Source: Candidatus Magasanikbacteria bacterium RIFOXYD12_FULL_33_17 (GTDB taxonomy: Bacteria > Patescibacteriota > Patescibacteriia > Magasanikbacterales > UBA922). Taken from it: a stretch of 17,021 nucleotides of DNA. The position numbers were made by a program, and so were the translations under genes. Positions 6,466-12,594 of this stretch are shown here, piece after piece. The notes under the pieces were generated by a model that was not told the origin of the DNA, searched no databases, and saw only the letters and a program-made list of their open reading frames with translations. The stretch is taken from assembly GCA_001783255.1 (NCBI GenBank), contig MFRB01000037.1:771-17791 (forward strand), in the 5' to 3' direction. Each line of letters starts with the position of its first letter. Positions within the stretch are counted from its first letter, which is position 1.

Positions 6466-6507
6466 TTCTGTGTTTATCTGCGTTATCTTCCGCGTCTTTC
6501 CGCGCTT
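6466..6507. repeat. TCTGCGTTTA/TCCGCG repeat, right flank of the GxxExxY gene, running into rsmI
   Basis: Units TCTGTGTTTA, TCTGCGTTAT, CTTCCGCGTC and TTTCCGCGC are an imperfect inverted counterpart of the repeat at 6031-6073. The tract overlaps the 3' end of rsmI and encodes its last residues (SAERRGR) and stop codon. Confidence 0.7.
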
Positions 6508-7181
6508 ATAATGATAACAAACTCTCCTTTATCCTTCACCTGCATATCAGCCAAACCACCAACAGTTCCACGATAAATAGTTTCAAATTTTTTAGTCAGT
6601 TCCCGACAAATACAAATTTTTGTTTCAGGTGCCAAAAACTCTTGCATACTAGCAATAGCTTTCAAAATTCTGTGATTAGATTCATAAAAACAAGTTGTCT
6701 GTTCAATATTTGCTAAATTTTTGAAATACGATTGTCTACCATTTTTTTGAGGAGGAAAGCCAAGAAAAACAAATTTGTCAGTAGGAAATCCAGAAATAGA
6801 GAGCGCAGTTACGACAGCAGAAACACCCGGGATAGGGACTACCATTGTCTCATTGCCCCAATGTCCCATTGTGACTTCCTGGATAAGTTGATTGCCAGGA
6901 TCAGAAATTCCAGGCGTACCTGCGTCTGTCACCAATGCAAGATTTTTTCCTTCATCCAATAATTTTTTTATTTCAGCAACTTTTCTGTCATCGCTATGTT
7001 GGTGATAACTAATCGTCTTGGTAGTGATTTCATAATGATTAAGAAGTTTCTGAGTAACTCGAGTATCTTCACACAAAATAAAATCAACAATTTTCAAAGT
7101 TTCCAAAGCGCGCAAAGTAATATCTCCCAAGTTTCCAATTGGAGTTGCAACAATATATAATTTTCCTTTTTCTTCTGACAC
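6483..7181 (-). CDS. rsmI: 16S rRNA (cytidine-1402-2'-O)-methyltransferase RsmI
   Basis: RsmI methylates the 2'-O of C1402 in the decoding centre of 16S rRNA, using S-adenosylmethionine. The 232-residue protein carries the family core: GKLYIVATPIGNLGDIT (6-22), CEDTRVT (37-43), VTDAGTPGISDPG (84-96), VPIPGVSA (115-122), YESNHRI and a CRELTKKFE segment. An unusual stretch TMGHWGNETM (104-113) replaces the usual short 'xxAGIx' before VVPIPG. It is encoded by an 8-nt tandem repeat and adds about four residues to the loop. The last residues, SAERRGR, come from the intergenic CGCGGA repeat. The enzyme core is intact. The gene lies downstream of the broken repeat protein and upstream of the GxxExxY gene on the same strand. 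Confidence 0.95.
   Translation of the reverse strand: MSEEKGKLYIVATPIGNLGDITLRALETLKIVDFILCEDTRVTQKLLNHYEITTKTISYHQHSDDRKVAEIKKLLDEGKNLALVTDAGTPGISDPGNQLIQEVTMGHWGNETMVVPIPGVSAVVTALSISGFPTDKFVFLGFPPQKNGRQSYFKNLANIEQTTCFYESNHRILKAIASMQEFLAPETKICICRELTKKFETIYRGTVGGLADMQVKDKGEFVIIISAERRGR
6843..6874. repeat. 8-nt tandem repeat inside rsmI
   Basis: Four tandem units lie within the coding sequence: CATTGTCT, CATTGCCC, CAATGTCC and CATTGTGA. The two central units also form a small CATTG/CAATG hairpin. In frame they encode the odd MGHWGNET segment of RsmI. Confidence 0.75.
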
Positions 7182-7212
7182 AAGTATAAATCTTAAATAA
7201 ATAATGAACTTT

Positions 7213-7779
7213 TTATTTTAACAAAAATCTTTGTCTTTGAATTCTTTCTGGTAACAACTCCTTCAAAATTTTCAAATATTCGGGTCTCCAATATATAGTA
7301 ATATCATAAATAAATTTTGCATCTCTACAAGCAGCTTCATATAACACTAACAGAACATCACTTGTTATATATTTTTTATCCCATTAAATAACAGCATTAT
7401 ATGATAACTTAGGATCACGAGCAACACTTTTAGCTAATTCTAAAACGACAGCTTCTGTCAAATAATCATCAGGCCAATAAGATTCCTCACTATATACCGC
7501 CTCATAAGCTAATGTTGTATCTTGAGCTATGCCTTTAGCTAATTCCAATAATACCTCATCACTCATGTATTTAGATCTCCAGAATTTAACAGCAGCGCGA
7601 GCAAGTAATGTTGATTCTTGTGCCATTTTTTGTACATCTGCTATATTCAAATCTTCAGGTCTTATTACACCATCAATAACATTTTGACAAAAAATCCCAT
7701 TTTTATCTACTACAAAATCAGATGCAAACTCTTTTTCCTCTCCTCCAAATTCTCCTCTACTAGATTTTATATCACCCAT
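7213..7779 (-). pseudogene. Repeat protein of unknown function interrupted by an in-frame TAA
   Basis: The intact part (ATG at 7779, 131 residues) ends at TAA 7386-7384. The same frame then continues for 56 more codons to a second TAA at 7215-7213. The protein consists of ~35-residue repeats of the form 'AV-x-x-W-x-x-KY-(M/I)-(S/T)-(S/D)-x-VLLELAKxxAxDxxLxYxAV'. The sequence after the stop (WDKKYITSDVLLVLYEAA) aligns with the repeat that starts WRSKYMSDEVLLELAKG, so the frame was coding. The stop falls where another repeat has Phe, one change away from a Tyr codon. The N-terminus is hydrophilic, with no signal peptide. I do not recognise the family. Either this is a recent nonsense mutation or assembly error, or the 131-residue form is now the product. 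Confidence 0.75.
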
Positions 7780-7841
7780 ATTTTTTAGTAGTTAATCCTT
7801 AGTTCTTATATAATAACAAATCTAGCCAAAAAATCAAACTA

Positions 7842-7870
7842 TTGACAAAAAAACGAATTTAAAGTAGATT
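7842..7870 (+). promoter_or_regulatory. Promoter driving the hairpin-rich island
   Basis: A perfect TTGACA (7842-7847), a 17-nt spacer and TAGATT (7865-7870, 4 of 6 matches to TATAAT) predict a start near 7877. It lies just upstream of the first hairpin and points into the GC-rich island. Confidence 0.65.
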
Positions 7871-8016
7871 GACTAATCAATTTTGACTAAACAAAGTCAA
7901 ATTTTGTCTACCAAAGATGCGGTCAAACTATTTAACATTATCTTTGGCAGACCAAAAATCTGCGAACAAAAAAGACGTGAGGCAAGCTGGAAGTACCAGA
8001 TGTCTACCGTCACCTG

Positions 8017-8033
8017 CACCTTAAGGAAGGTGT
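8017..8033 (+). promoter_or_regulatory. Shine-Dalgarno sequence held in a hairpin
   Basis: CACCTT (8017-8022) pairs with AAGGTG (8027-8032) around an AAGG loop, directly before the ATG at 8034. The loop and 3' arm form the ribosome binding site (AAGGAAGG, 8023-8030), one of the few strong ones in the window. Translation of the small ORF should therefore depend on opening this stem. Confidence 0.6.
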
Positions 8034-8243
8034 ATGGAAGAAAGTCATATGGTCAACACCTGCATCACTGCAGGTATGATCATTGGCACCATAGCGGGTG
8101 CCGTCTTCGGCCTAACGGCCGGAGGAAATCCCGGCGCAGGCATCTTCTGCGCCCTGGCCGGCTCCGGAGTGGGAGCCGCCCTTGGACTGGTCGCTATACC
8201 AGTCCTAAAAGTCATAATCTCGTTCTTCAGATACATCTTCTGA
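8034..8243 (+). CDS. Small glycine-zipper membrane peptide, function unknown
   Basis: The 69-residue product has a short polar start (MEESHMVN), then an uninterrupted apolar stretch with no charged residue from about 7 to 58. Gly/Ala-rich helix segments (TAGMIIGTIAGAVFGLTAGG, then GAGIFCALAGSGVGAALGLV) end in a hydrophobic tail with one Lys and one Arg. That pattern predicts two packed membrane helices, as in glycine-zipper and some pore-forming peptides. Codons are GC-rich (GGC, GCC, GTC, CTG), unlike its neighbours. The whole frame lies inside the chain of hairpins, and its TGA falls in one stem. ATG 8034 has the Shine-Dalgarno match; ATG 8049 is an alternative. A hydrophobic peptide from a folded message resembles type I toxins, but no antisense antitoxin is seen. 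It could also be a chance frame. Confidence 0.5.
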   Translation: MEESHMVNTCITAGMIIGTIAGAVFGLTAGGNPGAGIFCALAGSGVGAALGLVAIPVLKVIISFFRYIF

Positions 8244-8303
8244 CGGACGAGACAAGCAAACCGTGGGCGAAAGGAACTAACACTTCCCTAGCCCACGGTC
8301 CAG

Positions 8304-8328
8304 AATCTTGAAATACAAGATTTTTTTT
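8304..8328 (+). terminator. Intrinsic terminator of the hairpin-rich transcript
   Basis: A 7-bp stem, AATCTTG (8304-8310) and CAAGATT (8316-8322), with a 5-nt loop merges into a run of eight T. The 9-bp stem 8260-8268/8291-8299 lies just upstream. Confidence 0.85.
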
Positions 8329-8339
8329 GTTTTTTATGC

Positions 8340-8345
8340 TATAAT
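8340..8345 (+). promoter_or_regulatory. Possible -10 box before the secreted protein gene
   Basis: A perfect TATAAT lies 92 nt before the ATG at 8438. No good -35 sits at the right distance (the region is T-rich terminator sequence). A promoter is needed here because a terminator precedes it, but the match is weak on its own. Confidence 0.35.
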
Positions 8346-8437
8346 AAGTCAGCATAATAAGCAAATCCAGCTAGTTAGCAGACTCAGCCAGATTATCTCA
8401 ATTGTATCTCTATTTTATCTAAATCAAAATATATTCT

Positions 8438-9841
8438 ATGAAAAAAATAATAACTTATTTTTGTGCATTTTTTCTTTTAATGCCACAAATCTCTCTATCA
8501 GCTGAATTCAACCCTAATTTTATTATTACTGATGAAGCTTTGCAAAACAAAGATACCATGACCGTATCTGATATTCAGATTTTTTTGGAAGAAAAAAATA
8601 GTGCTTTAGCAGATTTCATTACTGAATACCAAGATGGATCAAGACAAAAAGCTTCTACCATCATCTATAATTCAGCCCAAAAATACAGTATAAATCCCAA
8701 ATATTTACTTGTAAAACTACAAAAAGAACAAAGTCTAATTACCGAAAAAAATCCTAGCCAAAAACAATTAGATTGGGCTACAGGCTACGCTGTATGCGAT
8801 AGTTGTAGCAAAGATGATCCAGATATTCAAGAATACAAAGGTTTTGCCAAACAAGTAGACAAAGCTGCGGATGTAATGCGTGGTTATTATGAAAAAGTGA
8901 GTTCTCAAGCTTGGATAAAGAGAGCCGGACAAACTTATAATATAGACGAACAAGATATTACACCAGCCACCAATGCTACAGCGTTTCTTTATACCTATAC
9001 GCCACATTTGCATGGCAACCAAAATTTTTGGACAATCTGGCAATCTTGGTTTGAACAAAGCTACCCAGATGGTACCTTAGCCAAAACATCTACTGATACT
9101 ACCGTATATTTGATTCAAAATGGCAAAAAAAGAAAAATATCTAATATGACTTCTTTGATTACCCGCTTTGATCCAAAACTTATAATTACCATAACTAAAT
9201 CAGAACTAGACAAATTAGAAGAAGGAATAGAAATCAAATTACCAAACTATGCTATTGTTAGTTCCCCTTCTGGTTATTACTTGCTTGATTATGATTACAA
9301 AAGAAAATTTGATAGTTATGATGTTGTCAGAGCTATAGGTTACAATCCTGCCGAAATTATGGAAGTCACAGATACTGAATTATCTGAATATTTACCTGGC
9401 AAAAATATTAGTGCCGATGTAAAAGATTTAACAGGTCGTCTAGTGCAATTGAAAGGAACAAACAATTTTTATTATATAAAAGATGACACTTATGCTCCAA
9501 TACTTGATAAAAAAATAATACAATTGAACTTCCCAAATTTAACTATAGATAAAGTAGACAATAGCGCTTTCAACAACTTAAACAAAACAGAACCAATATT
9601 ACCTAAAAATGGTACTATCATTGGTGTAGAAGGTGAAGCTACTATCTATGTTATGGAAAATGGTAAAAAAAGACATATCAACAATGAAGAGACTTTCTTA
9701 CAATATGGCTATAATTGGAAAAATGTTGTCTGGATAAGTTTTTCAGCAGCTCTAATCATTCCAGAAGGTCAGCCCTTGCAATTAATCGAACAACTTGATA
9801 ATTTAGATGTAGTCACAACTTCGGACATCTCAAGTCTTTAA
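8438..9841 (+). CDS. Secreted protein with lysozyme-like domain and four NGKKR-type repeats
   Basis: The N-terminus (MKK, hydrophobic ITYFCAFFLLMPQISLS, cut near residue 22) is a signal peptide. Residues about 70-205 look like a lysozyme/transglycosylase fold: 'AQKYSINPKYLLVKLQKEQSLIT' with candidate catalytic E97, then GYAVCDSC, a Trp-rich NFWTIWQSWF segment and two nearby Cys (C120, C123). From about 211 to the end come four ~55-residue repeats of the pattern 'TxVYLIxNGKKRxIxN...F...G(Y/F)xxxxIxxxxxxxLxxxxxG', clearest at 223-265 and 403-445. Repeats like these are common in secreted proteins of Candidate Phyla bacteria and may bind cell-wall glycan. The predicted role is host or own wall remodelling; the reaction is not established. 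The 11-nt gap to the next gene suggests co-transcription. Confidence 0.6.
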   Translation: MKKIITYFCAFFLLMPQISLSAEFNPNFIITDEALQNKDTMTVSDIQIFLEEKNSALADFITEYQDGSRQKASTIIYNSAQKYSINPKYLLVKLQKEQSLITEKNPSQKQLDWATGYAVCDSCSKDDPDIQEYKGFAKQVDKAADVMRGYYEKVSSQAWIKRAGQTYNIDEQDITPATNATAFLYTYTPHLHGNQNFWTIWQSWFEQSYPDGTLAKTSTDTTVYLIQNGKKRKISNMTSLITRFDPKLIITITKSELDKLEEGIEIKLPNYAIVSSPSGYYLLDYDYKRKFDSYDVVRAIGYNPAEIMEVTDTELSEYLPGKNISADVKDLTGRLVQLKGTNNFYYIKDDTYAPILDKKIIQLNFPNLTIDKVDNSAFNNLNKTEPILPKNGTIIGVEGEATIYVMENGKKRHINNEETFLQYGYNWKNVVWISFSAALIIPEGQPLQLIEQLDNLDVVTTSDISSL

Positions 9842-9851
9842 ATTATAATTT

Positions 9852-10643
9852 ATGCCCATAGTATTTGCAGCTATCACACCTCACCCACCTATTATTATAG
9901 ATGGCATAGGAAAAAACAAAAAAGAACTAGTAAACAAAACAATAACAGCTTTTGAAAAACTTGAACAAAATCTGTATACTAGTAAACCAGATGTTATTGT
10001 TATAATTTCTCCACATGGTGATATTTTTGAAAATACTTTTGCAGTAAACCTGTCTGAAAATTTTGTTTCTCATTATGAAAAATTTGGTGATTTTGCTACC
10101 CAAGAATCATGGACAGGTGAAATAATGTTGGGACATATTATCAAAGAAAAATCTTACGAAAAAAATTTACCAGTACAACTAATCACCGAAGCAAAACTAG
10201 ATCATGGTTCATCAATACCACTTTCAAAATTAACAAAACACTTCCAAAATATAAAAATATTACCAATTGGCAATACTCAACTAGATCCAAAAACACAATT
10301 AGAATTTGGACAACTTTTATACGAAATATTTTCAGAATCAGAAAAACGAATAGCTATTATCGCCTCAGCTGATTTGTCACATGCCTTAAATAGTGATTCT
10401 CCAGCAGGCTTTCACAAAGATGGTGCAGAATTTGATAAAAAAATTATTGAATTACTCGAATCTCATAATACAGCTGGTATCGTCCACTTAGATCCAGAAC
10501 TTGTAAAGAATGCTTCTCAGTGTGGCTACAACTCAATAATTACAATACTGGGATGTCTAAGAAACATCAACTATTCTTTCAAAAATATTTGCTATGAAAC
10601 TAGTGTAGGTATTGGCTATCTAACTGGAGAATTTGTCTTTTAA
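9852..10643 (+). CDS. LigB-fold protein (class III extradiol dioxygenase subunit B-like)
   Basis: The 263-residue protein has the class III extradiol dioxygenase (LigB/MEMO-like) layout: ITPHPPIII at 9-16 (H11), IISPHGD at 51-57 (H55), LDHGSSIPL at 117-124 (H118) and ASADLSHAL at 171-179 (H177). H11 and H55 sit where LigB enzymes bind Fe(II), so metal binding is plausible. Such stand-alone proteins in bacteria are often tied to the AMMECR1/MEMO/radical-SAM group, whose function is unresolved. No AMMECR1 or radical-SAM partner is seen in this window. The gene sits tightly between the secreted protein and the priA-like gene (20-nt gap). The fold is likely; an aromatic ring-cleavage role would be unexpected in this gene company. 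Confidence 0.75.
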   Translation: MPIVFAAITPHPPIIIDGIGKNKKELVNKTITAFEKLEQNLYTSKPDVIVIISPHGDIFENTFAVNLSENFVSHYEKFGDFATQESWTGEIMLGHIIKEKSYEKNLPVQLITEAKLDHGSSIPLSKLTKHFQNIKILPIGNTQLDPKTQLEFGQLLYEIFSESEKRIAIIASADLSHALNSDSPAGFHKDGAEFDKKIIELLESHNTAGIVHLDPELVKNASQCGYNSIITILGCLRNINYSFKNICYETSVGIGYLTGEFVF

Positions 10644-10663
10644 AAACCAAATATTTTAATTTT

Positions 10664-12532
10664 GTGATTGTCAAAGTCATTCCACTTACAAGACTACCTA
10701 GGGCTTTTTCTTTTTTTGATTATACCATACCTGAAAATTTGGAAAAATCACTAAAAACAGGTCAATTGGTAGAAATACCTTTCCGCTCCAAAAATATCTT
10801 TGGTATTGTTTATGATATTGAAAAAAATGATAATGAAAAATTAAAAGAACTAAAAAGTATCGTAAATGAAATAGCTATTTTTAGTAAAAAACAATTGGAG
10901 ATGTATTTACTTTTGTCTGAAATTTATCTAATATCTCCTTCGGTATTACTAAAAATGAGTTTGTTGCCACTACAAAAAAGAAAATTGCAAAAGATAGCAC
11001 TGCAAACTGTTACGGAAAAAGCTAAAAAAGAAAATACCCAAAGTTATTATTTTTATAATTCAAAAGAAGAACATAAAAAAATATATAAAAATATAGAAAA
11101 TAATACTTTGCTAATAGTACCCGAAGTTAGACAAATTGAAGAAATAAAAAAAATTCTCCCAAAAAAATTACAAGACAAAACAGTCGTCTGGTATTCTGAA
11201 CTTAGTACCAAACAAAAATTTGAAAATTGGCTACAAATAAAAAATGGTGAAAAAACAATTATCATAGGTACACGCAATGCTCTATTTTTACCATTCAATA
11301 ATTTGGACAAAATTATTATTGACTTTGAACATGACGAAAATTTAAAAAGTTGGGATAGTACACCTAAATTCCAAACCAAAGACATTGTAAAATTTTTACA
11401 AAAATTATATTCTTGCGATCTTAGTTTCGCTAGTTTTTCACCTAGTTTTGAAAAGTATTACGAAATAAATAAAGGACAAATTGAATACTCCAAAAAATTG
11501 ACTAAAGATAAACTACTATTCAAAAATACAAAATCAAATTTACCAACAGTCATAAATATCTCAAACAAAAATTTTAGTCAAAATAAAAGTGTTTTTTCAC
11601 TAGATTTGGAAGAAAGAATAAGAACAGCTACCAAAGATGTCTTCATTTATATAAATAGAAAAGGTTTTGCCACAACCACACAATGTCTAAATTGTGGTTA
11701 TATAGCTCGTGATCCTCAGACAAATCTACCTCTTATTTACGACCAAAGCAAAAATATTCTCTATTCACCTTACAGCAAATTTAGTCAAAAGTTCTCCCCT
11801 ACTTGTCCTGAATGCAAAAGTGAATTGATAAAAAACTATGGCTACGGCACAGAGTTAGTAGAACAAGAAGTAAAAAAAATAAGGAACACAGAAATTACTC
11901 ATGATATTATTAAGCTAGACAAAGATAGTAATCAATTAGAAACAACATCTAATCAAGCTCGTATTATCATTGGTACAAATGCAGCTATCAAAGATATCAA
12001 CTGGAAACAGACTGACTTGATCATTTTTCTCGATATTGATAGACAATTAGCGATACCTGAATATTTATCCCAAGAAAATATCTGGCACAATATTCAAGAA
12101 ATAAATTATTATCGAAATGAACAAAGCAACTTTTATATTCAAACCAATAATCCAGAACATACTATTTTCAAATCACTAGGCGAAAAAGATAGAATATATA
12201 GGACAGAACTAAATACTCGACAAAAACTAGGTTTATTTCCTTACCAATATGTAGTAAAATATTACTGTGGAACTGATAGTGAAAACAAAAGCAAGAACCT
12301 ATCAGAACAAACTGCCAAAAATGTTATGACAGCATTGACAAAACTAGCCAAAAATGCTACAATACTCGGCCCTTACGAAATGCAACCAAAATATTTTCGT
12401 AAGCAATATTGGTATGGTTTTGCTCTAAAAATTGCTGACAAAAATCCTTTGTCAGTAGCCAAACAAATCAATCAATATATTCCTGGCAACTTCAAAATAG
12501 ATCCTAATCCGATTAGCTTGTTATCACCGTAA
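10664..12532 (+). CDS. priA: PriA-family primosomal protein N' lacking ATPase motifs
   Basis: PriA normally restarts stalled replication forks as a 3'-5' helicase. This 622-residue protein keeps the N-terminal DNA-binding domain (VKVIPLTRLPRAFSFFDYTIP, QLVEIPF), 'LLIVPEV' (149-155), 'IIGTRNALFLPF' (200-211) and a GTNAAIKD segment (437-444). The Walker A loop expected near 127-133 is replaced by SYYFYNSKEE. The Walker B DEEH is D220-F-E-H223. The motif VI AGRAGR is missing (ENIWHNIQEI at 471-480). Of eight zinc Cys only four remain (CLNC 341-344, CPEC 381-384). It is therefore probably a DNA-binding scaffold, not an active helicase. The start is GTG at 10664, with no Shine-Dalgarno. The stop lies inside a REP-like palindrome. 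It precedes def and fmt, the classic order. Confidence 0.85.
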   Translation: MIVKVIPLTRLPRAFSFFDYTIPENLEKSLKTGQLVEIPFRSKNIFGIVYDIEKNDNEKLKELKSIVNEIAIFSKKQLEMYLLLSEIYLISPSVLLKMSLLPLQKRKLQKIALQTVTEKAKKENTQSYYFYNSKEEHKKIYKNIENNTLLIVPEVRQIEEIKKILPKKLQDKTVVWYSELSTKQKFENWLQIKNGEKTIIIGTRNALFLPFNNLDKIIIDFEHDENLKSWDSTPKFQTKDIVKFLQKLYSCDLSFASFSPSFEKYYEINKGQIEYSKKLTKDKLLFKNTKSNLPTVINISNKNFSQNKSVFSLDLEERIRTATKDVFIYINRKGFATTTQCLNCGYIARDPQTNLPLIYDQSKNILYSPYSKFSQKFSPTCPECKSELIKNYGYGTELVEQEVKKIRNTEITHDIIKLDKDSNQLETTSNQARIIIGTNAAIKDINWKQTDLIIFLDIDRQLAIPEYLSQENIWHNIQEINYYRNEQSNFYIQTNNPEHTIFKSLGEKDRIYRTELNTRQKLGLFPYQYVVKYYCGTDSENKSKNLSEQTAKNVMTALTKLAKNATILGPYEMQPKYFRKQYWYGFALKIADKNPLSVAKQINQYIPGNFKIDPNPISLLSP

Positions 12533-12585
12533 CTCAGGGCTTTAGCCCTGACGAACGCTTATTCAGGACTGAAGTCCTGAGTTAC
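12529..12585. repeat. REPIN-like pair of inverted REP palindromes
   Basis: Outer arms GTAACTCAGG (12529-12538) and CCTGAGTTAC (12576-12585) are perfect. Inside are two separate palindromes: CAGGGC/GCCCTG (12535-12550) and CAGGAC/GTCCTG (12564-12579). Two related palindromes facing each other are typical of REP doublets (REPINs), which RAYT transposases mobilise elsewhere. The TAA stop of the priA-like gene (12530-12532) is part of the left arm. No transposase gene is in the window. Confidence 0.8.
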
Positions 12586-12594
12586 AAAAATACT

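Larger units (their letters stand above)
7877..8328 (+). ncRNA. Chain-of-hairpins RNA, about 450 nt, family not recognised
   Basis: Nearly every stretch pairs with its neighbour. Stems: 7882-7888/7895-7901; 7911-7918/7940-7947, extended by 7906-7909/7949-7952; 7973-7976/8002-8005 with 7987-7990/7996-7999; 8017-8022/8027-8032; 8058-8064/8069-8075; 8085-8090/8097-8102; 8106-8112/8117-8123; 8133-8139/8147-8153; 8159-8165/8172-8178; 8184-8191/8198-8205; 8218-8223/8247-8252 with 8227-8231/8239-8243; 8260-8268/8291-8299 with 8273-8276/8284-8287; then the terminator 8304-8322. Most stems are perfect, 6-9 bp, with 4-7 nt loops. The core is GC-rich, unlike the AT-rich surroundings. A promoter precedes it and a T8 terminator follows. 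The RNA may be a structured messenger for the small ORF at 8034, a non-coding RNA, or both. Confidence 0.7.

Noticed and set aside
7384..7386. Alternative genetic code as explanation for the in-frame stop
   Set aside because: The codon is TAA, not the TGA reassigned in Gracilibacteria and SR1, and TAA ends many other genes here.
8119..8135. Resemblance of GGAGGAAATCCCGGC to the RNase P RNA GAGGAAAGUCCGG element
   Set aside because: The partner ACAGAAA element and the P4 pairing are absent, and the base pattern is explained by local stems.
8045..8236. Minus-strand Pro/Ala-rich open frame opposite the small peptide
   Set aside because: It is a mirror of the GC-rich peptide frame, and promoter and terminator both point the other way.
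7883..8311. 142-residue plus-strand open frame across the hairpin island
   Set aside because: Its Arg/His-rich product has no domain-like pattern. The frame at 8034 on the same strand has a ribosome site and a coherent membrane pattern.
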